Source: CAVPDA01 sp963702495 (GTDB lineage Bacteria; Pseudomonadota; Gammaproteobacteria; Burkholderiales; Rhodocyclaceae). From it: DNA of 64,000 nucleotides. This document shows, piece after piece, positions 1 through 8,366 of this stretch. The position numbers and the translations under genes are program-made. The first letter of the stretch is position 1, and the number at the start of each line of letters is the position of its first letter. Under the pieces are notes generated by a model that worked only from the letters and a program-made list of their open reading frames with translations, was not told the origin of the DNA and made no database searches. Location: the NCBI GenBank assembly GCA_963702495.1, contig CAVPDA010000018.1, positions 124,001 through 188,000 on the forward strand. The letters run 5' to 3'.

Positions 1-333
1 ATCGGCGGCGAACCGAGCAACGACCAGCGCAACAACGACAAATTGCTGGAACTGATGCGCGACGTCGTGGACCGCCGCGCCCACTATTACGCCATCCTGG
101 TGCTGGTGCGCCACGCCGACGATCCCCAGCCCATCATCGCCGACGGCGAGTGGCACGGCGAGATCCTGACCGCCCCGCGCGGCGCCAACGGCTTCGGCTA
201 CGATCCATTGTTCTGGCTGCCGGACATGGAGCAGACGGCCGCCGAACTGCCGCCCGAGGTGAAGAACGTGCTGTCCCACCGCGCCGCCGCCTTTCGGCAC
301 ATGGCGGGGCGACTGAAAGCCCATCCCGAATAG
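1..333 (+). CDS. rdgB: XTP/dITP diphosphatase, C-terminal part
   Basis: The visible 110 residues match the C-terminal half of the Ham1/RdgB family, which hydrolyses non-canonical purine triphosphates (XTP, dITP) to monophosphates in the cytosol and keeps them out of DNA. Seen directly: the family signatures GANGFGYDPLFW and LSHRAAAFRHM. The N-terminal half, with the SHTGT-like substrate loop, lies before the window. The reading frame is open from base 1 and stops at 331-333. The next gene is hemW, a common betaproteobacterial neighbour. Confidence is high because the motifs are diagnostic. Confidence 0.93.
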   Translation: MGGEPSNDQRNNDKLLELMRDVVDRRAHYYAILVLVRHADDPQPIIADGEWHGEILTAPRGANGFGYDPLFWLPDMEQTAAELPPEVKNVLSHRAAAFRHMAGRLKAHPE

Positions 334-499
334 CCGCTTACGGATGCCGTCGTGATAATCCTGGCGAAGGATTGCCTGGCCGGCCGGTTGGGGGGAATTG
401 CAGGGGGAATCTCTCCTTGTTCGTACATGGCAGGTCTTGCGGCCGCAGGAAGCGGGCAAGGCTGTTGGGTTCCGGCCCGGCCGGCTTAGGGTCGAAGGA

Positions 500-1714
500 A
501 TGGCGTACCGCCGCGTCATCCCGCTGCATGTCGAGCAGCGACGCGGCAATGCGGCCGGCGGCGTCGCCGTGCCGCCGCCCCTCGCCCTCTACGTGCACTT
601 TCCGTGGTGCGTGCGCAAGTGCCCTTATTGCGACTTCAACTCGCACGAAGTGCGCGGGGGGTTCCCGGAAGCCGATTACATCGATGCGCTGATCGCGGAT
701 CTGGAACTCGCCCTGCCGCAGGTATGGGGACGTCGCGTATCGAGCGTCTTCATCGGCGGTGGCACGCCCAGCCTGCTCCAACCGGCAGCCGTGGATCGCC
801 TGCTGACGGCGGTGCGCACCCGGCTCCATCTGATGCCCGACGCCGAGATCACCCTCGAGGCCAACCCCGGCACCGTGGATGCCGATCGCTTCCAGGGTTT
901 CCGCGCCGCCGGCGTGAGCCGCCTGTCGCTGGGTGTCCAGAGTTTCGAGCCGAAACATCTCGCGGCCATCGGCCGCATCCACGACGGGCGCGAGGCGCAC
1001 GCCGCGGTCGAACTCGCCATGAAGCACTTCGCCGACGTCAATCTCGACCTCATGTACGCGCTGCCGCGGCAGACGCTGCACGAAGCGCGCCGCGACGTGG
1101 AGACGGCGGCGGGCTACGGGGTGCCGCACCTCTCGGCCTACCACCTGACCCTGGAGCCGAACACTGCCTTCCAGCGCAACCCCCCGCCGCTGCCCGACCC
1201 GGATCTCGCGGCCGACATGCAGGACATGGCGGAGGAGCTACTCGCCAGCCACGGCTACCAGCATTACGAAACGTCCGCCTTCGCCCGCCCCGGCCGGCGC
1301 TGCCGCCACAATCTCAACTATTGGCTGTTCGGCGACTATCTCGGCATCGGCGCCGGCGCCCACGGCAAGCTCTCCTACCACGACCGCATCGAGCGCGAGA
1401 TGCGTCACCGGCAACCGCAGGCCTATCTCGACGCGGTCCGCGCCGGCTCGCCGCTGCAGGAGCGCCGCGTCGTGACAGGGCAGGAACTGCCCTTCGAGTT
1501 CATGATGAATGCGCTGCGGCTGATCGAGGGATTCGCACCCCGCCTGTATGCCGAACGCACCGGCCTTTCCCTGGATTCCTTGCGGACCGCGCTCGGCGAA
1601 GCGCAGCGGCGCGCACTGCTCTCGCTATCCGCCGATCGCATCGCGCCGACGGAACTCGGCCGGCGCTTTCTCAACGATCTGCTGGAGATCTTCCTCGACG
1701 CACCGGGCCGATGA
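500..1714 (+). CDS. hemW: Radical SAM heme chaperone HemW
   Basis: A 404-residue HemW-type radical SAM protein, formerly annotated as oxygen-independent coproporphyrinogen oxidase. The family inserts or carries heme, not oxidising coproporphyrinogen as HemN does. Seen: the cluster motif CVRKCPYC at residues 37-44 following LALYVHFPW, then GGGTPS and SLGVQSFEPK. The C-terminal HemN_C-like domain contains a FMMNALRL segment. The start is uncertain. ATG 500 has AAGGA directly against it, while GTG 569 lies just before the conserved LALYVHF. An earlier TTG at 398 is also open but gives an unlikely leader. The family is about 380-410 residues. Confidence 0.93.
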   Translation: MAYRRVIPLHVEQRRGNAAGGVAVPPPLALYVHFPWCVRKCPYCDFNSHEVRGGFPEADYIDALIADLELALPQVWGRRVSSVFIGGGTPSLLQPAAVDRLLTAVRTRLHLMPDAEITLEANPGTVDADRFQGFRAAGVSRLSLGVQSFEPKHLAAIGRIHDGREAHAAVELAMKHFADVNLDLMYALPRQTLHEARRDVETAAGYGVPHLSAYHLTLEPNTAFQRNPPPLPDPDLAADMQDMAEELLASHGYQHYETSAFARPGRRCRHNLNYWLFGDYLGIGAGAHGKLSYHDRIEREMRHRQPQAYLDAVRAGSPLQERRVVTGQELPFEFMMNALRLIEGFAPRLYAERTGLSLDSLRTALGEAQRRALLSLSADRIAPTELGRRFLNDLLEIFLDAPGR

Positions 1715-1745
1715 GGGCGGCGTCGAGGTCACCGCGCGGCCGACA

Positions 1746-1874
1746 GTCATGGAATGCCAGCCGCCCCGAACGGTGAAGGTCCTCGCCATAGCCGGTTCGC
1801 TCACAACCAGCCCCTCGCCCAGCAGGAGAGGGGAGCTGCGGGAGTCGCCGGCGCTACGTTCACGTCAATCGGGA
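1746..1874. repeat. Dispersed intergenic repeat, family 1, copy 1
   Basis: This stretch between convergent hemW and trmB is closely similar by eye to 16834-16964. Both begin GTCATGGAATGC, continue AGCCGCCCCGAA and TGAAG, then CTCGCCAT, and carry a short hairpin with arms CCCCTC and GAGGGG. The arms are separated by about 11 bases here. The end of the repeat runs into the trmB stop codon. It is too GC-rich downstream of the hairpin to be a classic rho-independent terminator. Role unknown; it may be a small mobile or REP-like element. Confidence 0.7.
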
Positions 1875-2563
1875 CGGCGGCGGAATACCACATCCCACAC
1901 GCCGTGGCCGAGCCGCAGGCCGCGGGACTCGAACTTGGTCTCGGGGCGATGGTCCGGGCGCGGCGCAAAAGCCTCGGCGGTATTGGCGAGCGTGGGCTCG
2001 GCGCAAAGCACGGACAACATCTGCTCCGCATAGTCCTGCCAGTCGGTGGCGCAGTGCAGGTAGCCGCCGGGCTTGAGCCGGCTGGCGAGCAAGGCGACGA
2101 AAGGCGGCTGCACCAGACGCCGCTTGTGGTGGCGCTTCTTCGGCCAGGGATCGGGGAAGAAGAGATGGATGCCGTCCAACGAGCCCGGCGCGATCATGCT
2201 CCGCACCACCTCCACCGCGTCGTGCTGAACCACACGCAGATTGGTCAGGCCGAGTTCGCCGGCCGTCTTCAGCAGCGCCCCGACGCCGGGCGTATGGACC
2301 TCGATGCCGAGATAGTCGATGTCCGGATGGGTGGCGGCCAGGGCCGCGGTCGTCTCCCCCATGCCGAATCCAATCTCGAGAATCCTGGGCGCGTTGCGGC
2401 CGAAGACCGCGCTCAGATCCAATGCCACCGGTGCATACGGAATGCCGTAGCGCGGCAACAATTCTTCGCGGGCGCGCTGCTGCGCGTTCGACACGCGCCC
2501 TTGGCGCAGGACGTAGCTGCGGATATGGGTCTGATGGGGGTGGGACATCGGCGCTCCGCCCAT
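1865..2563 (-). CDS. trmB: tRNA (guanine-N7-)-methyltransferase TrmB
   Basis: A 232-residue SAM-dependent enzyme that makes m7G46 in the tRNA variable loop. Seen: the SAM-binding region LEIGFGMGE, a NLRVVQHDAVEV segment, the signature FFPDPWPKKRHHKRR (residues about 139-155) and the C-terminal FESRG motif. All are diagnostic of TrmB. Length is normal for the family. It is convergent with hemW, with the repeat between them, and 58 bp from the thiG stop on the same strand, so it may share a transcript with thiSG. Confidence 0.95.
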   Translation of the reverse strand: MGGAPMSHPHQTHIRSYVLRQGRVSNAQQRAREELLPRYGIPYAPVALDLSAVFGRNAPRILEIGFGMGETTAALAATHPDIDYLGIEVHTPGVGALLKTAGELGLTNLRVVQHDAVEVVRSMIAPGSLDGIHLFFPDPWPKKRHHKRRLVQPPFVALLASRLKPGGYLHCATDWQDYAEQMLSVLCAEPTLANTAEAFAPRPDHRPETKFESRGLRLGHGVWDVVFRRRPD

Positions 2564-2621
2564 CGCGAGGGCTGCAGTCGCGTGCGGCCCGGCTCCTGCG
2601 CGATGATCGGCCTTGGCTGGT

Positions 2622-3407
2622 TCAGGAGATCAGCCCGCTTGTCGGCGAACTGGGCGAGGCGGAATACAGCTTCCTCGGCATGCGTCCCGCGAGGAACGCC
2701 TCGCGCCCCGCCGCCACTGCCTTCTTCATGGCGCTCGCCATCAGCACCGGATCCCGGGCATGGGCGATGGCAGTGTTCATGAGCACGCCGTCGCAGCCGA
2801 GTTCCATGGCAATGGCGGCATCGGAGGCGGTACCGACACCGGCGTCCACCAGGACGGGAACCTTGGCATTGTCGATGATCAGGCGCAGATTCCACGGGTT
2901 GAGGATACCCATGCCGGAGCCGATCAACGATGCCAGAGGCATCACGGCGACACAGCCGAGCTCTTCGAGACGCTTGGCCTGGATCGGATCGTCGGCACAA
3001 TAGACCATCACCTTGAAGCCGTCCTTCACCAGAACCTCGGCCGCCTTGAGCGTCTGCGGCATGTCCGGAAACAGGGTTTTGGAATCCCCCAGGACTTCGA
3101 GCTTGACCAGGTCATGGCCGTCCAGCAGCTCGCGCGCGAGCCGCAGCGTACGCACCGCGTCCTCGGCCGAGTAGCAGCCGGCGGTATTGGGCAGGATGGT
3201 GTACCGGTCCATCGGCAGCACTTCGAGCAGGCTGGGCTGGCCCGGTTCCTGGCCGATGTTGGTGCGGCGGATGGCTACGGTGATGATCTCGCTGCCGCTG
3301 GCCTCCACCGCGGCGCGGGTCTCGGCGAAATCCTTGTACTTGCCGGTTCCGACCAGCAGGCGCGACGAGTAGCTTTTTCCGGCGATGACAAGGGGATCGT
3401 TGGGCAT
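2622..3407 (-). CDS. thiG: Thiazole synthase ThiG
   Basis: A 261-residue ThiG that forms the thiazole phosphate moiety of thiamine from DXP, dehydroglycine and ThiS thiocarboxylate. Seen: VGTGKYKDF near the N terminus, the KLEVLGD segment with the Schiff-base lysine, the phosphate-binding DAGVGTASDA, and GCDGVLMNTAIA near the C terminus. The chosen ATG at 3407 gives MPNDPLVIAGKSY, the normal family start. The frame stays open further upstream to 3461, but that would add arginine-rich residues unlike ThiG. It lies 62 bp downstream of thiS on the same strand, as a thiSG pair. Confidence 0.96.
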   Translation of the reverse strand: MPNDPLVIAGKSYSSRLLVGTGKYKDFAETRAAVEASGSEIITVAIRRTNIGQEPGQPSLLEVLPMDRYTILPNTAGCYSAEDAVRTLRLARELLDGHDLVKLEVLGDSKTLFPDMPQTLKAAEVLVKDGFKVMVYCADDPIQAKRLEELGCVAVMPLASLIGSGMGILNPWNLRLIIDNAKVPVLVDAGVGTASDAAIAMELGCDGVLMNTAIAHARDPVLMASAMKKAVAAGREAFLAGRMPRKLYSASPSSPTSGLIS

Positions 3408-3469
3408 CGGTTTCTCAGGGTTTGGAGCGCGACGGCGCCGGCAAGGTGCACGTCGCCGCATGAAGTTGG

Positions 3470-3673
3470 TCAGCCGCCACCGACGGCGACGACGATCTCG
3501 AGCCTGTCCTCGGCGGCAAGCAGGGTGTCCGCGTGGCGGCTCTTCGGCACGATCTCGCCGTTGCGCTCGACCGCGACCCGTTTGCCCGCCAGCCCCCGCC
3601 GCTGCAGAAGCTGGGCCACGGACAGCACGGCGTCGAGTTGCTGCCGCTCACCGTTTATGGTCAGTTCGATCAA
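3470..3673 (-). CDS. thiS: Sulfur carrier protein ThiS
   Basis: A 67-residue ubiquitin-fold carrier that ends in Val-Gly-Gly-Gly, the tail that is adenylated and converted to a thiocarboxylate to feed ThiG. It opens MIELTING, typical of ThiS. The start codon is TTG at 3673, preceded by AGGA five to six bases upstream, so a rare start codon with a usable ribosome site. Head gene of the thiSG pair. No TPP riboswitch (THI box) was recognised in the roughly 120 bases upstream. Confidence 0.92.
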   Translation of the reverse strand: MIELTINGERQQLDAVLSVAQLLQRRGLAGKRVAVERNGEIVPKSRHADTLLAAEDRLEIVVAVGGG

Positions 3674-3796
3674 AGTTGTTCCTGCGTCAGATCAAGCGGA
3701 ATCTTATCATGCGGCCATGGCCGCCCGTTCATGGCCGTCGGCACTGCATGGCCCTGAAGCCGCGCCGAGCCAGTCGCTTGCCGTCCGCCGCGAAAG

Positions 3797-3976
3797 GTGC
3801 AAACATTTCGTCCCGGACACAGGTTGATCAGCACGCCGTGCCCGTTCGCGGCAGGCGCCGGGGAGGCGGCCAGGCTTTTCGCTCCGCCCGCAGCGCCCGA
3901 TCCTGAAGCCGTTTCCGACGTCGATTTCGCCCGCATCGATCCGATGAGCAATCTGCCGGGACGCCACGATGCTTGA
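3797..3976 (+). CDS. Possible small protein overlapping the receiver-domain gene
   Basis: This 59-codon open frame starts at GTG 3797 and stops at 3974-3976, overlapping the next gene by 8 bases. The downstream ATG sits just before this stop. The sequence is Pro/Ala-rich and ends DFARIDP...GRHDA. Codon use has the high third-position GC of true genes here, and the overlap suggests translational coupling, but there is no homology I recognise and no clear ribosome site. An in-frame TGA at 3755 limits any extension. It may be a real small gene or chance. Confidence 0.35.
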   Translation: MQTFRPGHRLISTPCPFAAGAGEAARLFAPPAAPDPEAVSDVDFARIDPMSNLPGRHDA

Positions 3977-4688
3977 CTGGGCCAGGCTGCTCCTGCCGCC
4001 GTTCCTTTACGTGTTCGCGACCGTGCTGCTGGTCGGGTTCATCTGGGAGTATCGACGGGAGTTGCGCGCGCTCGTCGCCACATTTTCCGCCGGCTCGGGA
4101 GCCGGACCGGGCGTGGGGGTGGATCTCTCCGTCGATACGGTCGCTGCGGCCGAGGATGCGGCGATCCGGCTCGGACGCCTGCTGCCCCACTCCCGCGAGG
4201 AGCGCGAGCGGCTGACGCGGATTGCGCAGATCTCGGCACCCTTCGTCCGCGCCCGGCGCATCCTCTGGGTCGATGACCATCCCCACGACAACCAGTTCGA
4301 GCGCCGCGCCTTCCGCACCCTGGGGATCGAGGTCGTCAATTGCCTCGGCACGCGGGAAGCGCTCGATGCGCTGCGGCGCGACGATTATGACCTGATCGTC
4401 TCCGACATGGGGCGCGAGAACGACCCGGAGGACGACGGTTGGGTCACCCTGCGGCACCTGCGCCAGATCAAGCAATACACTTCGGTGCCGGTGATCTTCT
4501 ATCACGGCAACCACGACGACAACCCGAAGCGCGACATCATGGCGCGTGCCGCCGGCGCCATCGGCGCCACCACCTCGCCCGGCAAGCTATTCCAGTGGGC
4601 CCTGTTCGCCCTTCTGCGCAAGGGCCTGCTGGACAACGACGACCTGCGTTATGTTCGCTCCCTGGTCCAGGAAAGGGAATCGCCCTGA
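3969..4688 (+). CDS. Membrane-anchored response-regulator receiver protein
   Basis: A 239-residue protein with one N-terminal transmembrane helix (residues about 5-25, LLLPPFLYVFATVLLVGFIW), a linker, then a receiver-like domain from about residue 95. Seen in that domain: the acidic pocket WVDDHP, the candidate phosphorylated aspartate in LIVSDMG, and a TSPGK segment in the position of the conserved lysine. There is no output domain after the receiver. Such single-domain receivers act through protein contacts; membrane tethering of one is unusual. No histidine kinase is adjacent. Partner and role unknown. Confidence 0.7.
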   Translation: MLDWARLLLPPFLYVFATVLLVGFIWEYRRELRALVATFSAGSGAGPGVGVDLSVDTVAAAEDAAIRLGRLLPHSREERERLTRIAQISAPFVRARRILWVDDHPHDNQFERRAFRTLGIEVVNCLGTREALDALRRDDYDLIVSDMGRENDPEDDGWVTLRHLRQIKQYTSVPVIFYHGNHDDNPKRDIMARAAGAIGATTSPGKLFQWALFALLRKGLLDNDDLRYVRSLVQERESP

Positions 4689-4752
4689 TGCCGCACGCGG
4701 CACAGCACCCGGTTGAGCAAAGCGCGGCAGAGGACGTACAATCCCCGATCCT

Positions 4753-4826
4753 GCGGGTGTAGCTCAATGGTAGAGCCGAAGCTTCCCAAGCTTAAGACGA
4801 GGGTTCGATTCCCTTCACCCGCTCCA
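4753..4826 (+). tRNA. tRNA-Gly(CCC)
   Basis: A 74-base tRNA with encoded CCA end. The acceptor stem GCGGGTG pairs with CACCCGC, the D-arm is GCTC/GAGC, the anticodon loop TTCCCAA gives anticodon CCC at 4785-4787, and the T-loop is GTTCGATTC. It closely resembles E. coli glyU. The outermost anticodon-stem pair is G-A, so it is mismatched; the other four pair. Reads GGG codons, which matters in a GC-rich genome. Confidence 0.96.
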
Positions 4827-4929
4827 TTTGCCCTCGCGCCACGGCGCGGCGCCGGCCGTTTCGGCTGGCCGACTTGCATACCGGGCAATAGAATCCGCCT
4901 GTCCGACATGCCTCTGGAGGGAAATGCCC

Positions 4930-5347
4930 ATGCGCCTGATCCTGTTGATGGTCCTGCTGACGCTCTCTATCCAGCGTCCCGTCCTGGCCGAAGCGCCGGA
5001 GGTCGAACTGAAGCGCCTGCAGACCATCCTCAACACCCTCAACCAGGAGCTGCAAGCCGAGTACCAGCACATCCGATCCTTGCAGGAGGCATTGCGATCC
5101 AATGCCCAGTTTCCCCTGCTCAGTCAGGGCAGGTCGCCGGACGTGGTCGCGTACGAGGAGGTAGCTGGCCAGGAGCGCACCGCGCTGCGGCGTGAAGCCG
5201 CACTCAACGCCCAACTCGACGTGGTTCTACGCTCGCGTGAAGCAGATCGAAGCCGACAAACAGCCGATCCTGGACCGGTTGCGGGATCTGATCAAGACCG
5301 CCCCCACTCCTGCGCCCCAGGAGCTGCCGGCGACCGCCCCGCGATGA
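4930..5347 (+). pseudogene. Small secreted coiled-coil-like protein, frame broken near 5220
   Basis: ATG 4930 (MRLILLMVLLTLSIQ, a signal peptide ending near VLAEA) opens an alpha-helical charged protein (LKRLQTILNTLNQELQ). Around 5215-5222 the coding sense jumps one frame. The second frame continues WFYARVKQIEADKQPILDRL and ends in a Pro/Ala tail at TGA 5345-5347. In the first frame the sequence becomes arginine-rich nonsense after that point, and the second frame has a TAG at 5162, so the shift must lie between them. The span is 3n+1, i.e. one extra base. Function unknown; looks periplasmic. Could be a true pseudogene or a base-call error. Confidence 0.6.
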
Positions 5348-5389
5348 GCCGACGGGGCGCGGCGGGTTCGCGGCGTGCGCCGCGTTGCT

Positions 5390-5899
5390 TCATTCCACGC
5401 CCGTCGCGCCCGGCAGATCCGCCAGCACCCGATATCTGCCACCCTGAAACACGAGAGGCGGCCGATTCTCCCAGGCGAAACGCTCCACCGCCCCGATGAA
5501 GATCAGGTGATCGCCACCGTCGTGGCGCAATGCGTTGCGACACTCGAACCACCCGCAGCAGTCCCGCAGCAGCGGCACCCCCCCGATTCCCTGGTCGAAA
5601 TCGAGGCCGGCGAACTTGTCGATCAACGGCAGGGCGAAGCGGCGCGACAACTCCACCTGATCGGCGGCAAGCACGTTCACTGCGTAACGGTCGCAGTTCA
5701 GGAAGGCTTCCAGATTCAGCGAATCGAGGGACAGGCTCCAGACGATCAGCGGCGGATTGAGCGAGACCGAATTGAATGAACTCACGGTCATCCCGGCGCA
5801 GGACCCGTCCGGCGTGCGCGTGGTGACCACGGTGACGCCGGTCGCGAACACGCCAAGGGCATCGCGAAAGGCGCGGGTGTCGATTTCTCTGGGAATCAT
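5390..5899 (-). CDS. Flavin reductase-like / FMN-binding split-barrel protein
   Basis: A 169-residue member of the flavin reductase family (FMN-binding split barrel, as in HpaC-like reductases). Seen: FATGVTVVTTR and the GMTVSSFNSVSLNPPLI signature near residues 33-50, NVLAADQVELSRRFA, and the C-terminal GGDHLIFIGAVERF and PPLVFQGGRY. Such proteins use NAD(P)H to reduce FMN/FAD for a partner monooxygenase, but no monooxygenase is next to it. The ATG at 5899 is the likely start; the ATG at 5959 would add 20 residues. It is divergent from purT. Confidence 0.85.
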   Translation of the reverse strand: MIPREIDTRAFRDALGVFATGVTVVTTRTPDGSCAGMTVSSFNSVSLNPPLIVWSLSLDSLNLEAFLNCDRYAVNVLAADQVELSRRFALPLIDKFAGLDFDQGIGGVPLLRDCCGWFECRNALRHDGGDHLIFIGAVERFAWENRPPLVFQGGRYRVLADLPGATGVE

Positions 5900-6049
5900 G
5901 CTCGAAAGTTCGCTGGCGGCTGGCGCTTTTCTCGGAAACCGAGGATCGTAGCCGCTCATGCGCGCCCGGACAACCATGACCGGTGCAGGGGAATCGGCAT
6001 CGGGGTGCATGCTATGATGCGGCGCAAAATTTTTCGGAAGGAAGACAAC

Positions 6050-7255
6050 ATGAGGATCGGAACGCCGCTGTCGCCTTCGGCCACCCGCGTCATGCTCCTG
6101 GGCAGCGGGGAACTCGGCAAGGAAGTGATCATTTCCCTTCAGCGCCTGGGCGTGGAGGTGATTGCGGTGGACCGCTATGCCGACGCGCCGGGCCATCAGG
6201 TGGCGCACCGGGCCCATGTCATCCCCATGTCCGACGGGGCGCGACTGCGCACTCTCATCGAAAGTGAGCGGCCGCACTTGGTCGTTCCCGAGATCGAGGC
6301 CATCGCCACGGACGTGCTGGTGGACATCGAGAAGGAAGGCCTGGCCGAGGTGATCCCGACGGCGCGGGCCGCGCGCCTCACCATGAACCGGGAAGGCATA
6401 CGCCGCCTCGCGGCCGAAGAGCTCGGCCTGCCCACCTCTGCCTACCGGTTTGCCGATTCGCTTGCCGAGCTCCAGGCGGCGATCGACGGCGACGGCGGCA
6501 TCGGCTACCCATGCGTCATCAAACCGGTGATGTCTTCCTCCGGCAAGGGTCAATCGCTGGTGAAGGCCCCGGGCGACGTGGTCGGGGCATGGGCGTACGC
6601 GGCGCAGGGCGGCCGCGTCAATCAGGGCCGCGTCATCGTCGAGGGCTTCATCGATTTCGAATACGAGATTACCCTGCTTACGGTTCGCGCCAAAGGGGCC
6701 GACGGCGCGGTAACCACTCACTTCTGCGATCCAATCGGCCACATCCAGGTGGCGGGAGACTACGTCGAATCCTGGCAGCCGCAGCCGATGAGTCCGCTGG
6801 CGCTCGCACGCGCGCGCGAGGTCGCCGGCAAAGTCACGTCGAACCTGGGCGGACGCGGCATCTTTGGCGTCGAACTGTTCATCAAGGGCGATCGGGTATG
6901 GTTCTCCGAGGTCAGTCCGCGCCCCCATGATACGGGGATGGTTACCATGTGCTCCCAGGTGCAGAGCGAGTTCGACCTGCACACCCGCGCCATACTCGGC
7001 CTGCCGGTAGACGTGTCGCTGCGGGCACCCGGCGCCTCCGCCGTCATCTACGGCGGCGTGGACGCAAAGGGCATCGCTTTCGAGGGCCTGGCCGAGGCAC
7101 TGGCGGTCCCGAATTCGGACCTGCGCCTGTTCGGCAAGCCCGAGGCCTTCAAGAAGCGGCGCATGGGCGTTGCCTTGGCCACCGGCCGGACCATCGACGA
7201 AGCGCGCGCCCGTGCCAAGCTCGCCGCGATCAAGGTGCGGCCGGTCCAGGCCTGA
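6050..7255 (+). CDS. purT: Formate-dependent phosphoribosylglycinamide formyltransferase PurT
   Basis: A 401-residue ATP-grasp enzyme that uses formate and ATP to formylate GAR in purine synthesis. Seen: GSGELGKEVIISLQRLG, VPEIEAIATD, the ATP-grasp loop KPVMSSSGKGQS, and SEVSPRPHDTGMVT with the ADP/Mg residues. The start is ATG 6050, preceded by GGAAGGAAG at suitable spacing; an upstream in-frame ATG at 6005 has no such site. The window also holds purU, which makes formate from 10-formyl-THF, so the two could form one formate-supply route. Confidence 0.96.
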   Translation: MRIGTPLSPSATRVMLLGSGELGKEVIISLQRLGVEVIAVDRYADAPGHQVAHRAHVIPMSDGARLRTLIESERPHLVVPEIEAIATDVLVDIEKEGLAEVIPTARAARLTMNREGIRRLAAEELGLPTSAYRFADSLAELQAAIDGDGGIGYPCVIKPVMSSSGKGQSLVKAPGDVVGAWAYAAQGGRVNQGRVIVEGFIDFEYEITLLTVRAKGADGAVTTHFCDPIGHIQVAGDYVESWQPQPMSPLALARAREVAGKVTSNLGGRGIFGVELFIKGDRVWFSEVSPRPHDTGMVTMCSQVQSEFDLHTRAILGLPVDVSLRAPGASAVIYGGVDAKGIAFEGLAEALAVPNSDLRLFGKPEAFKKRRMGVALATGRTIDEARARAKLAAIKVRPVQA

Positions 7256-7293
7256 TTCAAGGCGCCGCCCGGGGGCTGTTCGCGCCGGTACCG

Positions 7294-8364
7294 ATGAAGA
7301 ATCCGCCGCTCTTCGCGCAGGTGCTGATCAACTGGCAGCAGGACCATGGCCGCCGCGACCTGCCGTGGCAGGCGTGGTCGCAGCAGCGGCGCAATCCCTA
7401 TCGCATCTGGCTGGCCGAAATCATGCTGCAGCAGACCCGCGTGGCGACGGTCATCCCCTACTACGAGCGCTTCCTCGCCCGCTTCCCCGACCTCGCCGCT
7501 CTTGCCGCTGCGCCTGTTGACGACGTGATGGCCCTGTGGAGCGGATTGGGCTACTACGCCCGGGCGCGCAATCTGCATCATTGCGCCCGGCGCATCGTCG
7601 ACGAGCACGGCGGTGCGTTCCCGCGCGACGTTGACGCGATCGCACGATTGCCGGGTATCGGCCCCTCCACGGCCGCCGCCATCGCCGCCTTCGCCTATGG
7701 CACGCGCTCGGCCATCCTCGATGGCAACGTGAAGCGCGTGCTGTGCCGCCACTTTGGTGTCGCCGGATTCCCCGGCAGCCAACTGGTCGAAAAGCGGCTA
7801 TGGGCTCTCGCCCGATCCCTGCTGCCGCACCAGGACATGGACATCTACACGCAGGCACTCATGGATCTCGGCGCCACCGTCTGCGTCCGCAAGCGTCCGC
7901 TATGCGAGTGCTGCCCCGTGCGCAGCGAATGCGTGGCGCGGGGCGAGCGGCGCGTCCATGAATTGCCGGCGCCGCGTCCGAAACGCCCGCTACCGCAGCG
8001 AACGGTATCGGTCCTCCTGCTGTTGCACGGCGATCGCATTCTGCTCGAGCTACGTCCCCCGGCCGGCATCTGGGGCGGTCTGCTGGGCTTGCCCGAAGTC
8101 GAGGCCGCGACCGTCCCGCTTCATACCCAAGTCGCGGAAAGCTATGATTGCAGGCTGGAATCCGTCGAACCTCTGGCGCCGCTGCGCCATGGTTTCACTC
8201 ACTTCCAACTCGAAATGAGGCCGTTGCTGTGTCGCGTCGTGCCCGCCGGGGGCCAGGTCCGCGAGGATCGCTTCCGTTGGCTGCGGCTGCACGAGGCTGA
8301 CAAGGGGGCGTTGCCGGCTCCGGTGAGAAAGCTGCTGCGGCAGCTCGCGACGGCGCCGGTCTAG
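7294..8364 (+). CDS. mutY: A/G-specific adenine glycosylase MutY
   Basis: A 356-residue MutY that removes adenine mispaired with 8-oxoguanine. Seen: the helix-hairpin-helix segment LPGIGPSTAAAIAAFAYG with the catalytic Asp in AILDGNVKRVL, the 4Fe-4S motif C-x6-C-x2-C-x5-C (from CVRKRPLC to SEC), and a C-terminal NUDIX-like domain that recognises 8-oxoG (WGGLLGLPE, HGFTHFQLEM). The ATG at 7294 is 38 bp after purT. Normal length and motifs. Confidence 0.95.
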   Translation: MKNPPLFAQVLINWQQDHGRRDLPWQAWSQQRRNPYRIWLAEIMLQQTRVATVIPYYERFLARFPDLAALAAAPVDDVMALWSGLGYYARARNLHHCARRIVDEHGGAFPRDVDAIARLPGIGPSTAAAIAAFAYGTRSAILDGNVKRVLCRHFGVAGFPGSQLVEKRLWALARSLLPHQDMDIYTQALMDLGATVCVRKRPLCECCPVRSECVARGERRVHELPAPRPKRPLPQRTVSVLLLLHGDRILLELRPPAGIWGGLLGLPEVEAATVPLHTQVAESYDCRLESVEPLAPLRHGFTHFQLEMRPLLCRVVPAGGQVREDRFRWLRLHEADKGALPAPVRKLLRQLATAPV

Positions 8365-8366
8365 CC

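Noticed and set aside
3674..3796. TPP riboswitch upstream of thiS
   Set aside because: No THI-box core seen; the spacing is short and the strand content does not fit.
5390..6982. Very long minus-strand open frame over purT
   Set aside because: Only its 5390-5899 part has the flavin-reductase motifs. The remainder is antisense to purT, whose motifs are diagnostic.
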